A stretch of 64,000 nt of DNA from JABFXX01 sp036489755 (GCA_036489755.1 DASXFD010000008.1:14694-78693); one strand, 5' to 3'; counted from the stretch's first letter, positions 18,004-27,260 are shown. The notes: generated by a model from the letters alone, not told the origin. Numbers and translations: made by a program.

Positions 18004-20603
18004 GCGGGCTGGCCGATCTGCTCGCGCACGCGACGCGCGACCGGCTGCGCGCCGTGCGCCGCTCGCCCGCGTCGAGCGAGCTCGCGTTCGTGCTGCGCCG
18101 CGTGCTGTTCACCGACCACCACGCCGACGTGCGCGCGGCGGCCGCATTGCGACTCGGCGACCTTCGACGCGCACAGCCGGCCAGCTGGCTCGTCGACGCG
18201 CTCGTCGATCACGCGCCGGTGGTGCGCGACGCGATCCTGCGCGCGCTCGCCAAGCTCGGCGATCCGTCGGCGACGCCTGCCGTGCGCGACGTCGCCGCGA
18301 CCGATCGCGTGTGGTGGGTGCGGCGCGCGGCCGTCTACGCGCTCGGTGCGCTCGGCGGCGCCGACGAGCTGGCCGCGCTCGAGGCCGTGCTCGACGATCC
18401 GTTCTGGCGCGTGCGGCTCGCGGCCGTGAAGGTGCTCGCCGCGCTCGGTGCGCGCGATCTCGAGGTGCGCGCGGCGATCGCCGAGCACGCGTCGCCGGCA
18501 CGCGCGTATCTGCGCGGGTCGTGGGGCCCGGTCGCCGTCGAGCAGCCGAGCCCGGCGGCCACCGGTGCGAGCGCGCTGCCGGCCGAGCTGCTCGATCCGG
18601 ATCCGGCGGTCGTCACCGCGAGGCTCGCCGCGATGCCGCACGTCGCGTCGCTCGCGCTCGTCGAGCTGCTCTGCGATCCGCACGCGCCGCTGCGCCTGCT
18701 CGCCGCCGAGCGCATCGCCGCGTCGGGCGACGCCGCCGCGTATCGCGCCGCGCTCGACTGGCTCGAAGAGCCGCGCGTGCCTCACGTCGCCGAGCTCGTC
18801 GAACAGCTGCTCGATCACGTCGGCGATGCCGCCGCCGACGTCGCCGCGTTCGCGCTGGCGCGCAGCGATCGCGACGGCGCCGCGCGCTGGGCCGTCCGCT
18901 GGGTCGCGGCGACGAGCTTCGATCCGCTGGCCGATGCGGCGCTCGCCCGCGCGCGCGAGGCTCGCTCGCTGCGCGCGATGGCCGTGCGGCTCGCCGAGAC
19001 CGACGAGCTGGTGAGCTGGAGCGCCGATGGCGACGTCGACGCGATCGCGCTCGAGCTCTACGAGCGCCACGCGTTCACAGCGCTGCTCGCGCTCGCCGAT
19101 CCGCCGCATGCCGCGCGCGCGCTGCAGATCGATGCCGCCGCGCGGTCGGGCGCGTGGGACCACGTCCACGCCGGGCTCGCCGATCCGCACCACGCGCCGC
19201 GCGCGGTCGCGACGAGCGCGCTCGTCCGCGAGCGGATGATCGACGGCGCCGCGCAGCTCGCCGATCGCGACCCCGCCGTGCGCGAGGCCGCGCTGACTCC
19301 GCTCTCCGCACCGCGCGCGGTCGGCGATCGCGACCCGTTCGTCGCGCGCGCTGCGATCGCGCGCATCGCCGCGACGTACGGCGTCGCGCGCGAATTGCCG
19401 GCCGCCGTGCAGACCGCCGTGCACGCCGCGCTCGCGAGCGACGATCCGATGCTGCGCGCCGACGCGCTGCGCGTGCCGCTCGTCGCCGATGCGGCGCTCG
19501 CCCGCGCGATCGAGCTGCTCGGCGATCCCGACGAGGCCGTGCGCTCGGCAGCGCTCGCGGCGCTCGAGCGCACCGACGGCGTCGACGCGCGGCTCGGCTC
19601 GCTCCCGGAGACCCGCATGATCCGCGCGTGGCTGACCGGGCAGGCCGACGCCGAGCCTGTCATCGAGCTCGCCGAGCCGGTTCGCCGCGCGCCGCCGGCG
19701 ATCGACCAGCGCGCGTTCGGCCGCGCCGGTTTCGGGGTCGCGCCGCTCGCGATCTCCGGCGCGTTCGAGCTGCCCGAGACCGCGCTCGCTCGCGCCGAGG
19801 ACGCCGGCGTGAACCTGTGGTTCTGGGAGCCCGCGTATTCGCACATGACGCGCTTCTTGCGCGGCTCGCGCGGCCACGTGATCGCCGGCAGCTACCACGC
19901 CGACGTCGCGTCGATCGAGCACGACGTCGATCGCGCGCTGCGCACGCTGCACCGCGACGCGCTCGACGTGCTGCTGTTGTTCTGGACGCGATCCGGCGCG
20001 CGCGTCGACGCCGCCGCGTACGAAACCCTGCAACGCCTGCGCGGCAAGGTGCGCACGCTCGGCTTCTCGACGCACGATCGCGGCCTCGCGGCGAGCGCGA
20101 TCGCGGAGTCGCCGTGGGACGTCGTGATGATCCGTCACAGCGCCGCGCATCCCGGCATCGAGACCGAGCTGTTGCCGCTCGCGCGCGAGCGCGGCACCGC
20201 GATCGTGACGTTCTCGGCGCTGTGCTACGGCCGCATGCTCGGCGGCCCGAACCCGCCGGCGGCCGCCGATTGCTATCGTTACTCGCTGTCACAGCCGGGC
20301 GTGACCGCGTGCATCTCGGCGCCGCGCCGCGGCCGCGAGCTCGTCGAGAACCTCGAGGTGCTCGCGCGGCCCGTCCTCGACGAGAGCGCGCTCGCCGCGC
20401 TGCGCAGCCACGGCGTCGGCGTGCGCGCCGAGAGCCAGCGCTTCAACGCGCTGATGCGCCAGCCGACGCGCGACGCCGCCGCTGCTGCGCGCGAAATGCT
20501 CGCCGCCGATCTGCCGCCGCAGGACGAGCTCGATCCGCGGCCGCTGCCGCGCGCGTCGAGCAAGCGCGTCGCGCGCACGCGGCTGCATCGCGCGCGCCGG
20601 TGA
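18000..20603 (+). CDS. HEAT-repeat protein fused to a degenerate aldo/keto reductase domain
   Basis: This 867-residue protein has two parts. Residues 1-550 are tandem HEAT-like helical repeats (DHHADVRAAAALRLGDLRR and similar). Residues about 575-790 follow the aldo/keto reductase pattern: DAGVNLWFWEPAYSH, DALDVLLLFWTRSG, VRTLGFSTHDRGLAASAI, then ERGTAIVTFSAL. The Tyr of the tetrad may remain, but the catalytic Asp (replaced in NLWFWEPAY), the Lys and the His (LLLFW) seem lost. It may therefore bind a nucleotide or ligand without reducing it. It belongs by position to the enlarged STM401x cluster, which also has an intact reductase. Confidence 0.8.
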   Translation: MSGLADLLAHATRDRLRAVRRSPASSELAFVLRRVLFTDHHADVRAAAALRLGDLRRAQPASWLVDALVDHAPVVRDAILRALAKLGDPSATPAVRDVAATDRVWWVRRAAVYALGALGGADELAALEAVLDDPFWRVRLAAVKVLAALGARDLEVRAAIAEHASPARAYLRGSWGPVAVEQPSPAATGASALPAELLDPDPAVVTARLAAMPHVASLALVELLCDPHAPLRLLAAERIAASGDAAAYRAALDWLEEPRVPHVAELVEQLLDHVGDAAADVAAFALARSDRDGAARWAVRWVAATSFDPLADAALARAREARSLRAMAVRLAETDELVSWSADGDVDAIALELYERHAFTALLALADPPHAARALQIDAAARSGAWDHVHAGLADPHHAPRAVATSALVRERMIDGAAQLADRDPAVREAALTPLSAPRAVGDRDPFVARAAIARIAATYGVARELPAAVQTAVHAALASDDPMLRADALRVPLVADAALARAIELLGDPDEAVRSAALAALERTDGVDARLGSLPETRMIRAWLTGQADAEPVIELAEPVRRAPPAIDQRAFGRAGFGVAPLAISGAFELPETALARAEDAGVNLWFWEPAYSHMTRFLRGSRGHVIAGSYHADVASIEHDVDRALRTLHRDALDVLLLFWTRSGARVDAAAYETLQRLRGKVRTLGFSTHDRGLAASAIAESPWDVVMIRHSAAHPGIETELLPLARERGTAIVTFSALCYGRMLGGPNPPAAADCYRYSLSQPGVTACISAPRRGRELVENLEVLARPVLDESALAALRSHGVGVRAESQRFNALMRQPTRDAAAAAREMLAADLPPQDELDPRPLPRASSKRVARTRLHRARR

Positions 20604-20624
20604 GGCCGTGTTACGATCAGCGCA

Positions 20625-20794
20625 GCCTGGGGTGTGGCCGAGCTAGCTTTCCGTCCGTGGCGTTACGTCACGGCTGACTTCGACGGTGCATGAAGAACGT
20701 ACGATCGCGCGGGCTATGCGCTTGCAGCTCCTTCACCCTGCGGGTGAGCCCATGCGTTCGTAGATGCCGAGCAAGTAGCTGCCACATCCCAGGC
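20625..20794 (+). ncRNA. retron msr-msd RNA
   Basis: The 199-base gap before the reverse transcriptase gene has the structure expected of a retron. The a1 arm GCCTGGGGTGTGGC (20625-20638) pairs with the a2 arm GCCACATCCCAGGC (20781-20794) over 14 bases with one G-U pair. A compact msr hairpin at 20655-20673 has arms CCGTG and CACGG. An imperfect long msd hairpin spans about 20677-20776: ACTT with AAGT, GAACG (20695-20699) with CGTTC (20755-20759), GGGCT with AGCCC, and an apical CACCC-TGC-GGGTG at 20734-20746. The branch G is probably in GAGC or TAGC at 20640-20647. The ssDNA would be roughly 100 bases. The boundaries are inferred. Confidence 0.82.
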
Positions 20795-20802
20795 GCTCTT
20801 CT

Positions 20803-22206
20803 ATGAGGACGCTCGTCGAGCTCATCCACGATCTTCGCGCTCTCGCGGGCGCCGACTCGCCGGATCTCGCGGCGATCAACGAGCTGTTCGCCGATCCGCG
20901 CGCGCCGGCCGAGTATCAGGTCGCGCGCCACTACATCGCGAGTCAGCTGTACGCGGCCGTCGAAGCGCAGCTCGACAGCCTCGCGCCGCGCGATCGCAAG
21001 GCCGCGATCGAAACGGCCCGGCTCGTGTTTCCGCACAACGTCGCGGCGCAAACGCTCCGGCGCGTCGTGCGCGATCCGGATCGTGCGGTGCGTGCGCACG
21101 CGCGCAAGACGGCGCGCAAGCTCGGGCTCGTCGGCGGCTCGCTTCCGGCGCTGCGCGTGACCGATCGCGCCCGGTTCTCGACGACGAGCTGGGCATTCGG
21201 CATTCTGCCGACGGAGCGGCTGCCGCGCGCCGCGACCGCGCCGTCGCGGACCAAGCTCGGCGTGCCGGCGATCTCGAGCATCAGCGCGCTCGCGAAGCTG
21301 CTCGGCGTCGAGCCCGACGACCTCGATGCCTTGATGCGGCCGGGCACGCAGTCCGGATCGGCCTACATCGAGTTCGAGATCCCGAAAGCGAAGGGCGGCA
21401 CGCGTCGGATCGCCGCGCCGCGCATGCCGCTGCGCCGCGTGCAGCGCGCGATCCTCGACCAGATCTTGAACAAGGTGCCGATGCACGAAGCGTGTCACGG
21501 TTTCGTCGCCGGCCGCTCGACGGTGACGAACGCGAAGCCGCACGTCGGCGCGGCGCTCGTGCTCAAGGTCGACCTTCGCGATTTCTTTCCGACGGTGCAT
21601 TACCGGCGCGTGCGCGGACTGTTCCGCTGGCTCGGCTATAACGAGGTCGTCGCGAACGTGCTCGCCGGGCTGACCACCTATCGCGCGAAGCTGGCCGACG
21701 GCACCGTCGCGTGGCCCGGCGTGCTGCCGCAAGGCGCACCGACCTCGCCCGCGCTCGCGAACCTGGCGTGCCGGCGGCTCGATCAGCGACTCACCAAGCT
21801 CGCGGCGAAGTGCGGCGCGACGTACACGCGCTACGCCGACGACCTCACGTTCTCGTTCGCGAAGCCGCCCGAGATTCGGATCGGCCGCTTCTTGTGGTGG
21901 ATCGACGCGATCTGCGATCAGGAAGGCTTCCTCGAGCGACCCGACAAGCGGCGCGTGCTGCGGCCGAAGCACCAGCAGCGCGTGACCGGCATCGTCGTCA
22001 ACGAGGCGGTGCACGTGCCGCGCGCCGACAAGAAGCGGTTCCGCGCGATCGTGCACAACTGCCGGAAGCACGGCATCGACTCGCAAGCGAAGGGCCGAAA
22101 TGACTTTCGCGCGTACCTCGCCGGCTACGCCGCGTATCTGCACATGGTCGAGCCCGAGCGCGGCGCGAGCCTCGTGGCGCAGGTCGAGGAGCTGCTCCGT
22201 GGCTGA
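20803..22206 (+). CDS. retron reverse transcriptase (myxobacterial type)
   Basis: The 467-residue protein copies its own msr-msd RNA into a branched RNA-DNA molecule. RT motifs in order: KVDLRDFFPTV (255-265), VLPQGAPTSPAL (307-318) and catalytic YADD (344-347). The two retron hallmarks are present: NAxxH as NAKPH (243-247) and VTG (394-396). An extra N-terminal helical region of about 150 residues is typical of myxobacterial retron enzymes such as the Mx162 type. The ATG lies eight bases after the a2 arm of the msr-msd RNA. The stop overlaps the GTG of the LRR gene by eight bases, suggesting an operon with a possible effector or sensor. Confidence 0.93.
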   Translation: MRTLVELIHDLRALAGADSPDLAAINELFADPRAPAEYQVARHYIASQLYAAVEAQLDSLAPRDRKAAIETARLVFPHNVAAQTLRRVVRDPDRAVRAHARKTARKLGLVGGSLPALRVTDRARFSTTSWAFGILPTERLPRAATAPSRTKLGVPAISSISALAKLLGVEPDDLDALMRPGTQSGSAYIEFEIPKAKGGTRRIAAPRMPLRRVQRAILDQILNKVPMHEACHGFVAGRSTVTNAKPHVGAALVLKVDLRDFFPTVHYRRVRGLFRWLGYNEVVANVLAGLTTYRAKLADGTVAWPGVLPQGAPTSPALANLACRRLDQRLTKLAAKCGATYTRYADDLTFSFAKPPEIRIGRFLWWIDAICDQEGFLERPDKRRVLRPKHQQRVTGIVVNEAVHVPRADKKRFRAIVHNCRKHGIDSQAKGRNDFRAYLAGYAAYLHMVEPERGASLVAQVEELLRG

Positions 22207-23578
22207 CGTGATGGCGATCGTGAGCAAGGCGGTGTTCGAGAAAGCCGCCGGCAAGCACCCGAACGTCGGCGACACGCTGCACATGGATCGCTACATCAGC
22301 GCCGCGAAGGGCCTGTCGCCGCTCGCCGGCGGTGGCCGGCTGTTTCTCGTCACCGTGCGGCCGCCGAACGAGGCGCTGTGGCTCGTCGGCGTGCTCGATC
22401 ATCCGACGTTCGACGGCACGCAATGGAAGAGCGCGCCGTCGCCGCTGCCGATCACCGACATCACGGCGCTGCGCGGCCAGCTCACGTTCGAATCCGGCAA
22501 AGGCATCACGGCCGCACCCGGTGCACTCGGCATGTCGCTGCAAACGCCGCGCGTGCTCGCGGCGCACGACGTCGCGCTGCTCGACGCAGCCACCGCGGGA
22601 ATGCCCGCCGCGGCGCCGGTGCTCGAGACGTCGGGCGAGCGCCGCCAAGGCGACGCACTCCTCGAGGCGCTGCTCGCCGATCCGACCTCGAGCGCGCCGC
22701 GCCAGGTGATCGCCGACGCACAGATGGCGAAGAACGATCCGCGCGGCGAATTGATCACGCTCGAGCTCGCGCTCGCGGGTCCGCTCGGCATCCGCCGCCG
22801 CGAGCAGCTTGCCGCGCGCCACGCCGAGCTCCTCGCGCAGCACGGCAAGGCGTGGTTCGCGAGCGACCTCGAGATCCGGCGCGACCGCGGCTTCATCGTG
22901 TCGATCGCCGGCACCGCGCGCAAGCTCCTCGCGAGCGCGCCCGCGCTGTTCGCGGCGCAGCCGATCGTCGAGGTCCGCGTGGATAACATCGACGCCAAGA
23001 CGCTCAAGCAGCTGCTCGCCGCGCCGTGGCTTCCGCGCGTGCGCCACCTCGTGATCAAAGGCAGCCTCGGCGACGCCGGCTTCGCGGCGCTCGTGAAGGC
23101 GCCGGCCGTGCAACCGCTCGAGCACCTCAACGTGCTCGGCTGCAACGTCGGCTCGAAGGGCCTCGTCGCGCTGCACGGCCAGCTGCCGGCCGTGCGCACG
23201 CTCGTCTTGACGGCAAACCCGATCGGCGACGACGGCGTCGGGCACCTGCGCGCGTGGTCGACGCTCGCCGAGCTCGACGTGCTGTACCTGTCGACGTGCA
23301 AGCTCACGATCCAGGGCGCCGCACAATTACTCGCCGCGGACCTGCCCAGGCTCGTCAGGCTGACGCTGTCGGGCAATCCGATCGGCGATGGGCTCGGCAA
23401 GCTGCTCGCCGACGCGGCGAAGCGGCTACCGGCGCTGCGCCGGCTCGAGGTGCAGAAGATCGGCGCCACGAAGGCGTTCGTCGACGCGCTCGGCACGCCG
23501 GCGTTCGCGATCGACGTGCGCGGCAATCGGATCCGTACCAACGACGTCACCGGCAAGCCGCGATTTCGAGCGGCGTAG
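22199..23578 (+). CDS. TIGR02996-like/leucine-rich-repeat protein coupled to the retron
   Basis: Possible starts are GTG 22199 (459 residues, overlapping the RT stop), GTG 22208 and ATG 22211. Residues 1-130 are unrecognised. A degenerate TIGR02996 unit follows (DALLEALLADP, KNDPRGELITLELAL). From about 255 to the end leucine-rich repeats are regular (LEHLNVLGCNVGSKGL, VRTLVLTANPIGDDG, LVRLTLSGNPIGDG). No catalytic motif is visible. Retrons usually pair with an effector gene, so this tightly coupled LRR protein is a candidate partner. Related LRR proteins also lie 10-14 kb upstream without a retron, which weakens the link. Confidence 0.82.
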   Translation: MADVMAIVSKAVFEKAAGKHPNVGDTLHMDRYISAAKGLSPLAGGGRLFLVTVRPPNEALWLVGVLDHPTFDGTQWKSAPSPLPITDITALRGQLTFESGKGITAAPGALGMSLQTPRVLAAHDVALLDAATAGMPAAAPVLETSGERRQGDALLEALLADPTSSAPRQVIADAQMAKNDPRGELITLELALAGPLGIRRREQLAARHAELLAQHGKAWFASDLEIRRDRGFIVSIAGTARKLLASAPALFAAQPIVEVRVDNIDAKTLKQLLAAPWLPRVRHLVIKGSLGDAGFAALVKAPAVQPLEHLNVLGCNVGSKGLVALHGQLPAVRTLVLTANPIGDDGVGHLRAWSTLAELDVLYLSTCKLTIQGAAQLLAADLPRLVRLTLSGNPIGDGLGKLLADAAKRLPALRRLEVQKIGATKAFVDALGTPAFAIDVRGNRIRTNDVTGKPRFRAA

Positions 23579-23605
23579 CGGCGATTCGCGCGCTACGATC
23601 CGAGC

Positions 23606-24550
23606 GTGCTCGCGGCTTCGATCGAGCGTCGCTTCGCGGGCGCCCGCTGCGTCAGCGATGGCCTCGGCGTGCGCGCCGAGCTGCCGTTCGACGGCACGGT
23701 GTATCACGCGCGCGCCGCGATGATGCCGCGCGGCAGCGTCGCGGTCGACGTGCCGCACACGGACGGCTTCGAGCTCACGGTCGCGTGGACCGATCGCGCG
23801 CGCACGCATCGCGGCCCGCGGCTCGACGACAGCTACCTCGTCGAGACCAACGACGTGCCGCTCGCGAACGCGTGGCTCGATACTCCCGCGCGAGCCGCGC
23901 TGCTCGCGTCGCGATTCGTCGCCACGCCGAGCCGGCGCACCACCGCCGTGATGATGCGCGACGGCGCGTGGACGCACGAGCTGCGCGGCGGCGTCGCGAC
24001 GGCGCAGAAGACCGGCCTCGAGCCGTCGGCGGATCGCGTCGTCGATCTGCTCGGCGCCGCGCTCGCGCTCGCGCATCGCCCGGTGCGGTGGGCGCGCCGG
24101 CTGGCGAAGCTCGCGGCCCAGGTCGGCGGCACGGCCAGCGGGCGCGTCGAGATCGGCGGCGCACCGATCTTGCGCGTGCGGCGAGGCGCCGTCCTCGTCA
24201 CCGTACGGCTGCTTCGCCGGCTCGATCCCGACGAGCCCGGGCGCCTGCGCACGGTCGTCGGCGCGCATCGGCTCGCGTCGTCGGGCGAGACGTTGCAGCT
24301 GATCGCCGATGATCTGCCGCGCGCCGCGTGGCCGCCCGAAGAGCATTCGCCCGGCGCGCCGCGGCTCTCGATCCATCCGCGCGACGGCGCGTTGCTCGAC
24401 GCCGCCGACCCGGCCGCATCGATCGTCCGCCGGCACGACGTCGAGATCACGTTCGACGGCGTGCTCGTCGCGCCCGAGCGCCTCGCGGCGGCCATCGAGC
24501 TCGCTGCGCGATGGGCGGCCGACACGGCTGCCGACGGACCGTACCGATGA
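23606..24550 (+). CDS. hypothetical protein
   Basis: This 314-residue protein starts at GTG 23606, 27 bases after the LRR gene, and ends 17 bases before gyrA. It is soluble, mixed alpha/beta, with no transmembrane segments and no Cys- or metal-type motifs. Codon use matches the neighbours, with strongly GC-rich third positions, supporting a real gene. I recognise no family. It may be the last gene of the retron operon or an independent gene ahead of gyrA. Confidence 0.7.
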   Translation: MLAASIERRFAGARCVSDGLGVRAELPFDGTVYHARAAMMPRGSVAVDVPHTDGFELTVAWTDRARTHRGPRLDDSYLVETNDVPLANAWLDTPARAALLASRFVATPSRRTTAVMMRDGAWTHELRGGVATAQKTGLEPSADRVVDLLGAALALAHRPVRWARRLAKLAAQVGGTASGRVEIGGAPILRVRRGAVLVTVRLLRRLDPDEPGRLRTVVGAHRLASSGETLQLIADDLPRAAWPPEEHSPGAPRLSIHPRDGALLDAADPAASIVRRHDVEITFDGVLVAPERLAAAIELAARWAADTAADGPYR

Positions 24551-24567
24551 TATAGACGTCGTCGACG

Positions 24568-27219
24568 ATGTCCGAAACGTCGACCCCGCCGTCCAACATC
24601 ATCCCGATCTCGATCGAGACCGAGATGCGCAATTCGTTCATGGACTACGCCATGAGCGTGATCGTGGCCCGCGCGCTGCCCGATGCGCGCGACGGCCTCA
24701 AGCCGGTTCATCGGCGGATCTTGTTCGCGCAACGCGGCCTCAACAACACGTTCAACCGGCCGTTCCTGAAGTGCGCGCGCATCGTCGGCGACGTCATCGG
24801 CAAGTATCACCCGCACGGCGACTCGGCCGTCTACGACGCGCTCGTGCGCATGGCCCAGAACTTCTCGATGCGCTACATGCTCGTCGAAGGCCAGGGCAAC
24901 TTCGGCTCGATCGACGGCGATCCACCGGCGGCGATGCGCTACACGGAATGCCGGATGAGCAAGCTCTCCTCGGAGATGCTCGCCGACATCGACAAAGAGA
25001 CCGTCGACTGGCAGCCGAACTACGACGACAAAGAGCTCGAGCCGAAGGTCCTGCCGGCGAAGGTTCCGAACCTCATCATCAACGGCGGCTCCGGCATCGC
25101 GGTCGGCATGGCCACGAACATCCCGCCGCACAACCTCGGCGAGGTCGTCGACGGCGTGCTCGCGCTGATCAAGAACCCGAAGATGTACGACGAGGAATTG
25201 TTCCAGCTCATCAAAGGGCCGGACTTCCCGACCGCGGGCGTGATCCAGGGCAAAGCCGGCATCCTCAGCGCCTACAAGACCGGCCGCGGCCAGCTCGTCG
25301 TGCGCGGCGTCGCGCACAGCGAAGAGGTCCGCAAGGAGCGCCAGGCGGTCGTCGTGACCGAGCTGCCGTACATGGTCAACAAGCAGCGCTGGATCGAGAC
25401 GTGCGCGGCGCTCGTGCACGACAAGAAGCTCGAAGGCATCTACGACATCCGCGACGAATCCGACGACGAGATCCGCGTCGTGATCGAGCTCAAGAAAGAC
25501 GCCGACGACCGGGTCGTCCTCAACAACCTCTACAAGTTCACGTCGCTGCAGACCTCGTTCTCGGTGAACATGCTCGCGATCGTCGACAGCCGGCCGGTGC
25601 TGCTGTCGCTGCGCCGCGCGCTGCAGGTGTTCATCGATCACCGCCGCGAGGTCGTCACGCGGCGCACGCTGTTTGATCTGCGCGAGGCGCGCGATCGCCG
25701 CGAGATCGTCGAGGGCCTCGGGCTCGCCGTCATCAACATCGATCGCATCATCGCGATCATCCGCGCCGCGAAAGACACCGACGAGGCGAAGGCGAACTTG
25801 ATGCTCGAGCGGCTCGCCGGGCTCGGCGGCTTCCTCGAGCGCGCCGGCCGGCCGAAAGATGAGGTCGACGCCGCGAACGCGCGCGGCACCGTCACGCTGT
25901 CGCCGCGCCAGGCGCAGGCGATCCTCGACATGCGACTCGGCCGGCTCACCGGCCTCGAGCGCGACAAGCTCGAATCCGAGTACCGCGAGCTGTGGACGCT
26001 GACCGATTACCTCGAGGGTCTGCTCGCCGACGACAAGAAGCTCGTCGCCGCGATCGTGGCCGAGCTCGAGGAGATCAAGCGCGACTTCGCCGACGAGCGC
26101 CGCACGCAGATCGTGGACGCCGAAGGCGAGATCCTCACCGAAGAGCTGATCGACGAAGAAGACACCGTCGTCACGCGCAGCCACCTCGGCTACATCAAGC
26201 GCACGCGTGCGCGCGAGTACGAAGCGCAAAACCGCGGCGGCCGCGGCATCACCGGCGCGACCAGCACCGAAGGCGACTTCGTCGCCGACATGTTCGCCGC
26301 GTCGACGCACGATCACCTGCTGCTGTTCACCGACAAGGGCCGCGTCTACTACAAGAAAGTGTTCGAGCTGCCCGAGGGCTCGCGCATCGCGAAGGGGCGC
26401 CCGATCGTCAACGTGCTCGACCTGCAGGAAGGCGAGCAGGTCGTCGCGATGCTGCCGTTCAAGGAGTTCCGCGAGGACATGTCGGTGTTCTTCGCGACGC
26501 AAGGCGGCACGGTGAAGAAGACCGAGCTGTCGGCGTTCGAGAACGTCCGCCAGAGTGGCATCAAAGCGATCACGATCGATGACGGCGACCGGCTCGTCGG
26601 CGCCGCATTGATCACGAAAGCCGACGACGTGCTGCTCACGTCGGCGAAGGGCTACGCCGTGCGGTTCACCGAAGATCGCGTGCGGCCGATGGGACGCAGC
26701 GCCGCCGGCGTGCGCGGCATCTCGCTGCGCGACGGCGACAAGCTCGTCGGCATGTGTACGTTCGCGCGCGACTCACAGGCGACGATGATCACGGTCTGCG
26801 AGCGCGGCTTCGGCAAGCGCACGACGCTGTCGGATTACCCGACGAAGAATCGCGGCGGCAAGGGCGTCATCACGATCAAGACGACCGCGCGCAACGGCCT
26901 GGTCTCGGGCGTCCGCATCGTCACCGACGACGATCACATGATCTTGATCTCGGACCGCGGCAAGCTCATCCGGCTGCGCGTGCGAGACATTCCGGTCCAG
27001 GGTCGCGCCACGCAAGGCGTACGCGTGATGCGACTCGACGACGGCGAGCACGTCGCCGCGATCGAGCGGCTCGCCGAGCCCGCCGACGCCAGCGACATCG
27101 CCGAGGGCGCGCCGATCGAGGCCGTCGACGACGGCGACACGATCCCGAACGACTCGCTCGAAGACGACGCCGAGCAGCTCGACGAGGACGACGGCGACGA
27201 CGAAGAGCCCACGGACTAA
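24568..27219 (+). CDS. gyrA: DNA gyrase subunit A
   Basis: GyrA is the DNA-breaking subunit of the A2B2 gyrase that introduces negative supercoils. The 883-residue sequence opens with the typical FMDYAMSVIVARALPDARDG. The active-site Tyr125 is in AAMRYTECRM. The quinolone region reads HPHGDSAVYDA, with Ser86 and Asp90 (E. coli 83 and 87) in the sensitive state. The C-terminal beta-pinwheel includes a GyrA-box-like QNRGGRG near residue 554 (usual form QRRGGKG). An acidic tail ends the protein. gyrB is not in this window. Confidence 0.97.
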   Translation: MSETSTPPSNIIPISIETEMRNSFMDYAMSVIVARALPDARDGLKPVHRRILFAQRGLNNTFNRPFLKCARIVGDVIGKYHPHGDSAVYDALVRMAQNFSMRYMLVEGQGNFGSIDGDPPAAMRYTECRMSKLSSEMLADIDKETVDWQPNYDDKELEPKVLPAKVPNLIINGGSGIAVGMATNIPPHNLGEVVDGVLALIKNPKMYDEELFQLIKGPDFPTAGVIQGKAGILSAYKTGRGQLVVRGVAHSEEVRKERQAVVVTELPYMVNKQRWIETCAALVHDKKLEGIYDIRDESDDEIRVVIELKKDADDRVVLNNLYKFTSLQTSFSVNMLAIVDSRPVLLSLRRALQVFIDHRREVVTRRTLFDLREARDRREIVEGLGLAVINIDRIIAIIRAAKDTDEAKANLMLERLAGLGGFLERAGRPKDEVDAANARGTVTLSPRQAQAILDMRLGRLTGLERDKLESEYRELWTLTDYLEGLLADDKKLVAAIVAELEEIKRDFADERRTQIVDAEGEILTEELIDEEDTVVTRSHLGYIKRTRAREYEAQNRGGRGITGATSTEGDFVADMFAASTHDHLLLFTDKGRVYYKKVFELPEGSRIAKGRPIVNVLDLQEGEQVVAMLPFKEFREDMSVFFATQGGTVKKTELSAFENVRQSGIKAITIDDGDRLVGAALITKADDVLLTSAKGYAVRFTEDRVRPMGRSAAGVRGISLRDGDKLVGMCTFARDSQATMITVCERGFGKRTTLSDYPTKNRGGKGVITIKTTARNGLVSGVRIVTDDDHMILISDRGKLIRLRVRDIPVQGRATQGVRVMRLDDGEHVAAIERLAEPADASDIAEGAPIEAVDDGDTIPNDSLEDDAEQLDEDDGDDEEPTD

Positions 27220-27237
27220 AGCGGGCCGGATCGGTGC

Positions 27238-27259
27238 GAACGCGGTAAGATCCGCGTTC
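27238..27259 (+). promoter_or_regulatory. perfect inverted repeat just upstream of kinase start
   Basis: GAACGCGG and CCGCGTTC are perfect 8-base arms around a six-base loop (TAAGAT). The right arm ends one base before the ATG of the kinase gene and covers the position of its ribosome binding site. As RNA it could limit translation; as DNA it could be an operator. It also lies 18 bases after the gyrA stop, but the lack of a T tract argues against a simple intrinsic terminator. Confidence 0.5.
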
Positions 27260-27260
27260 C

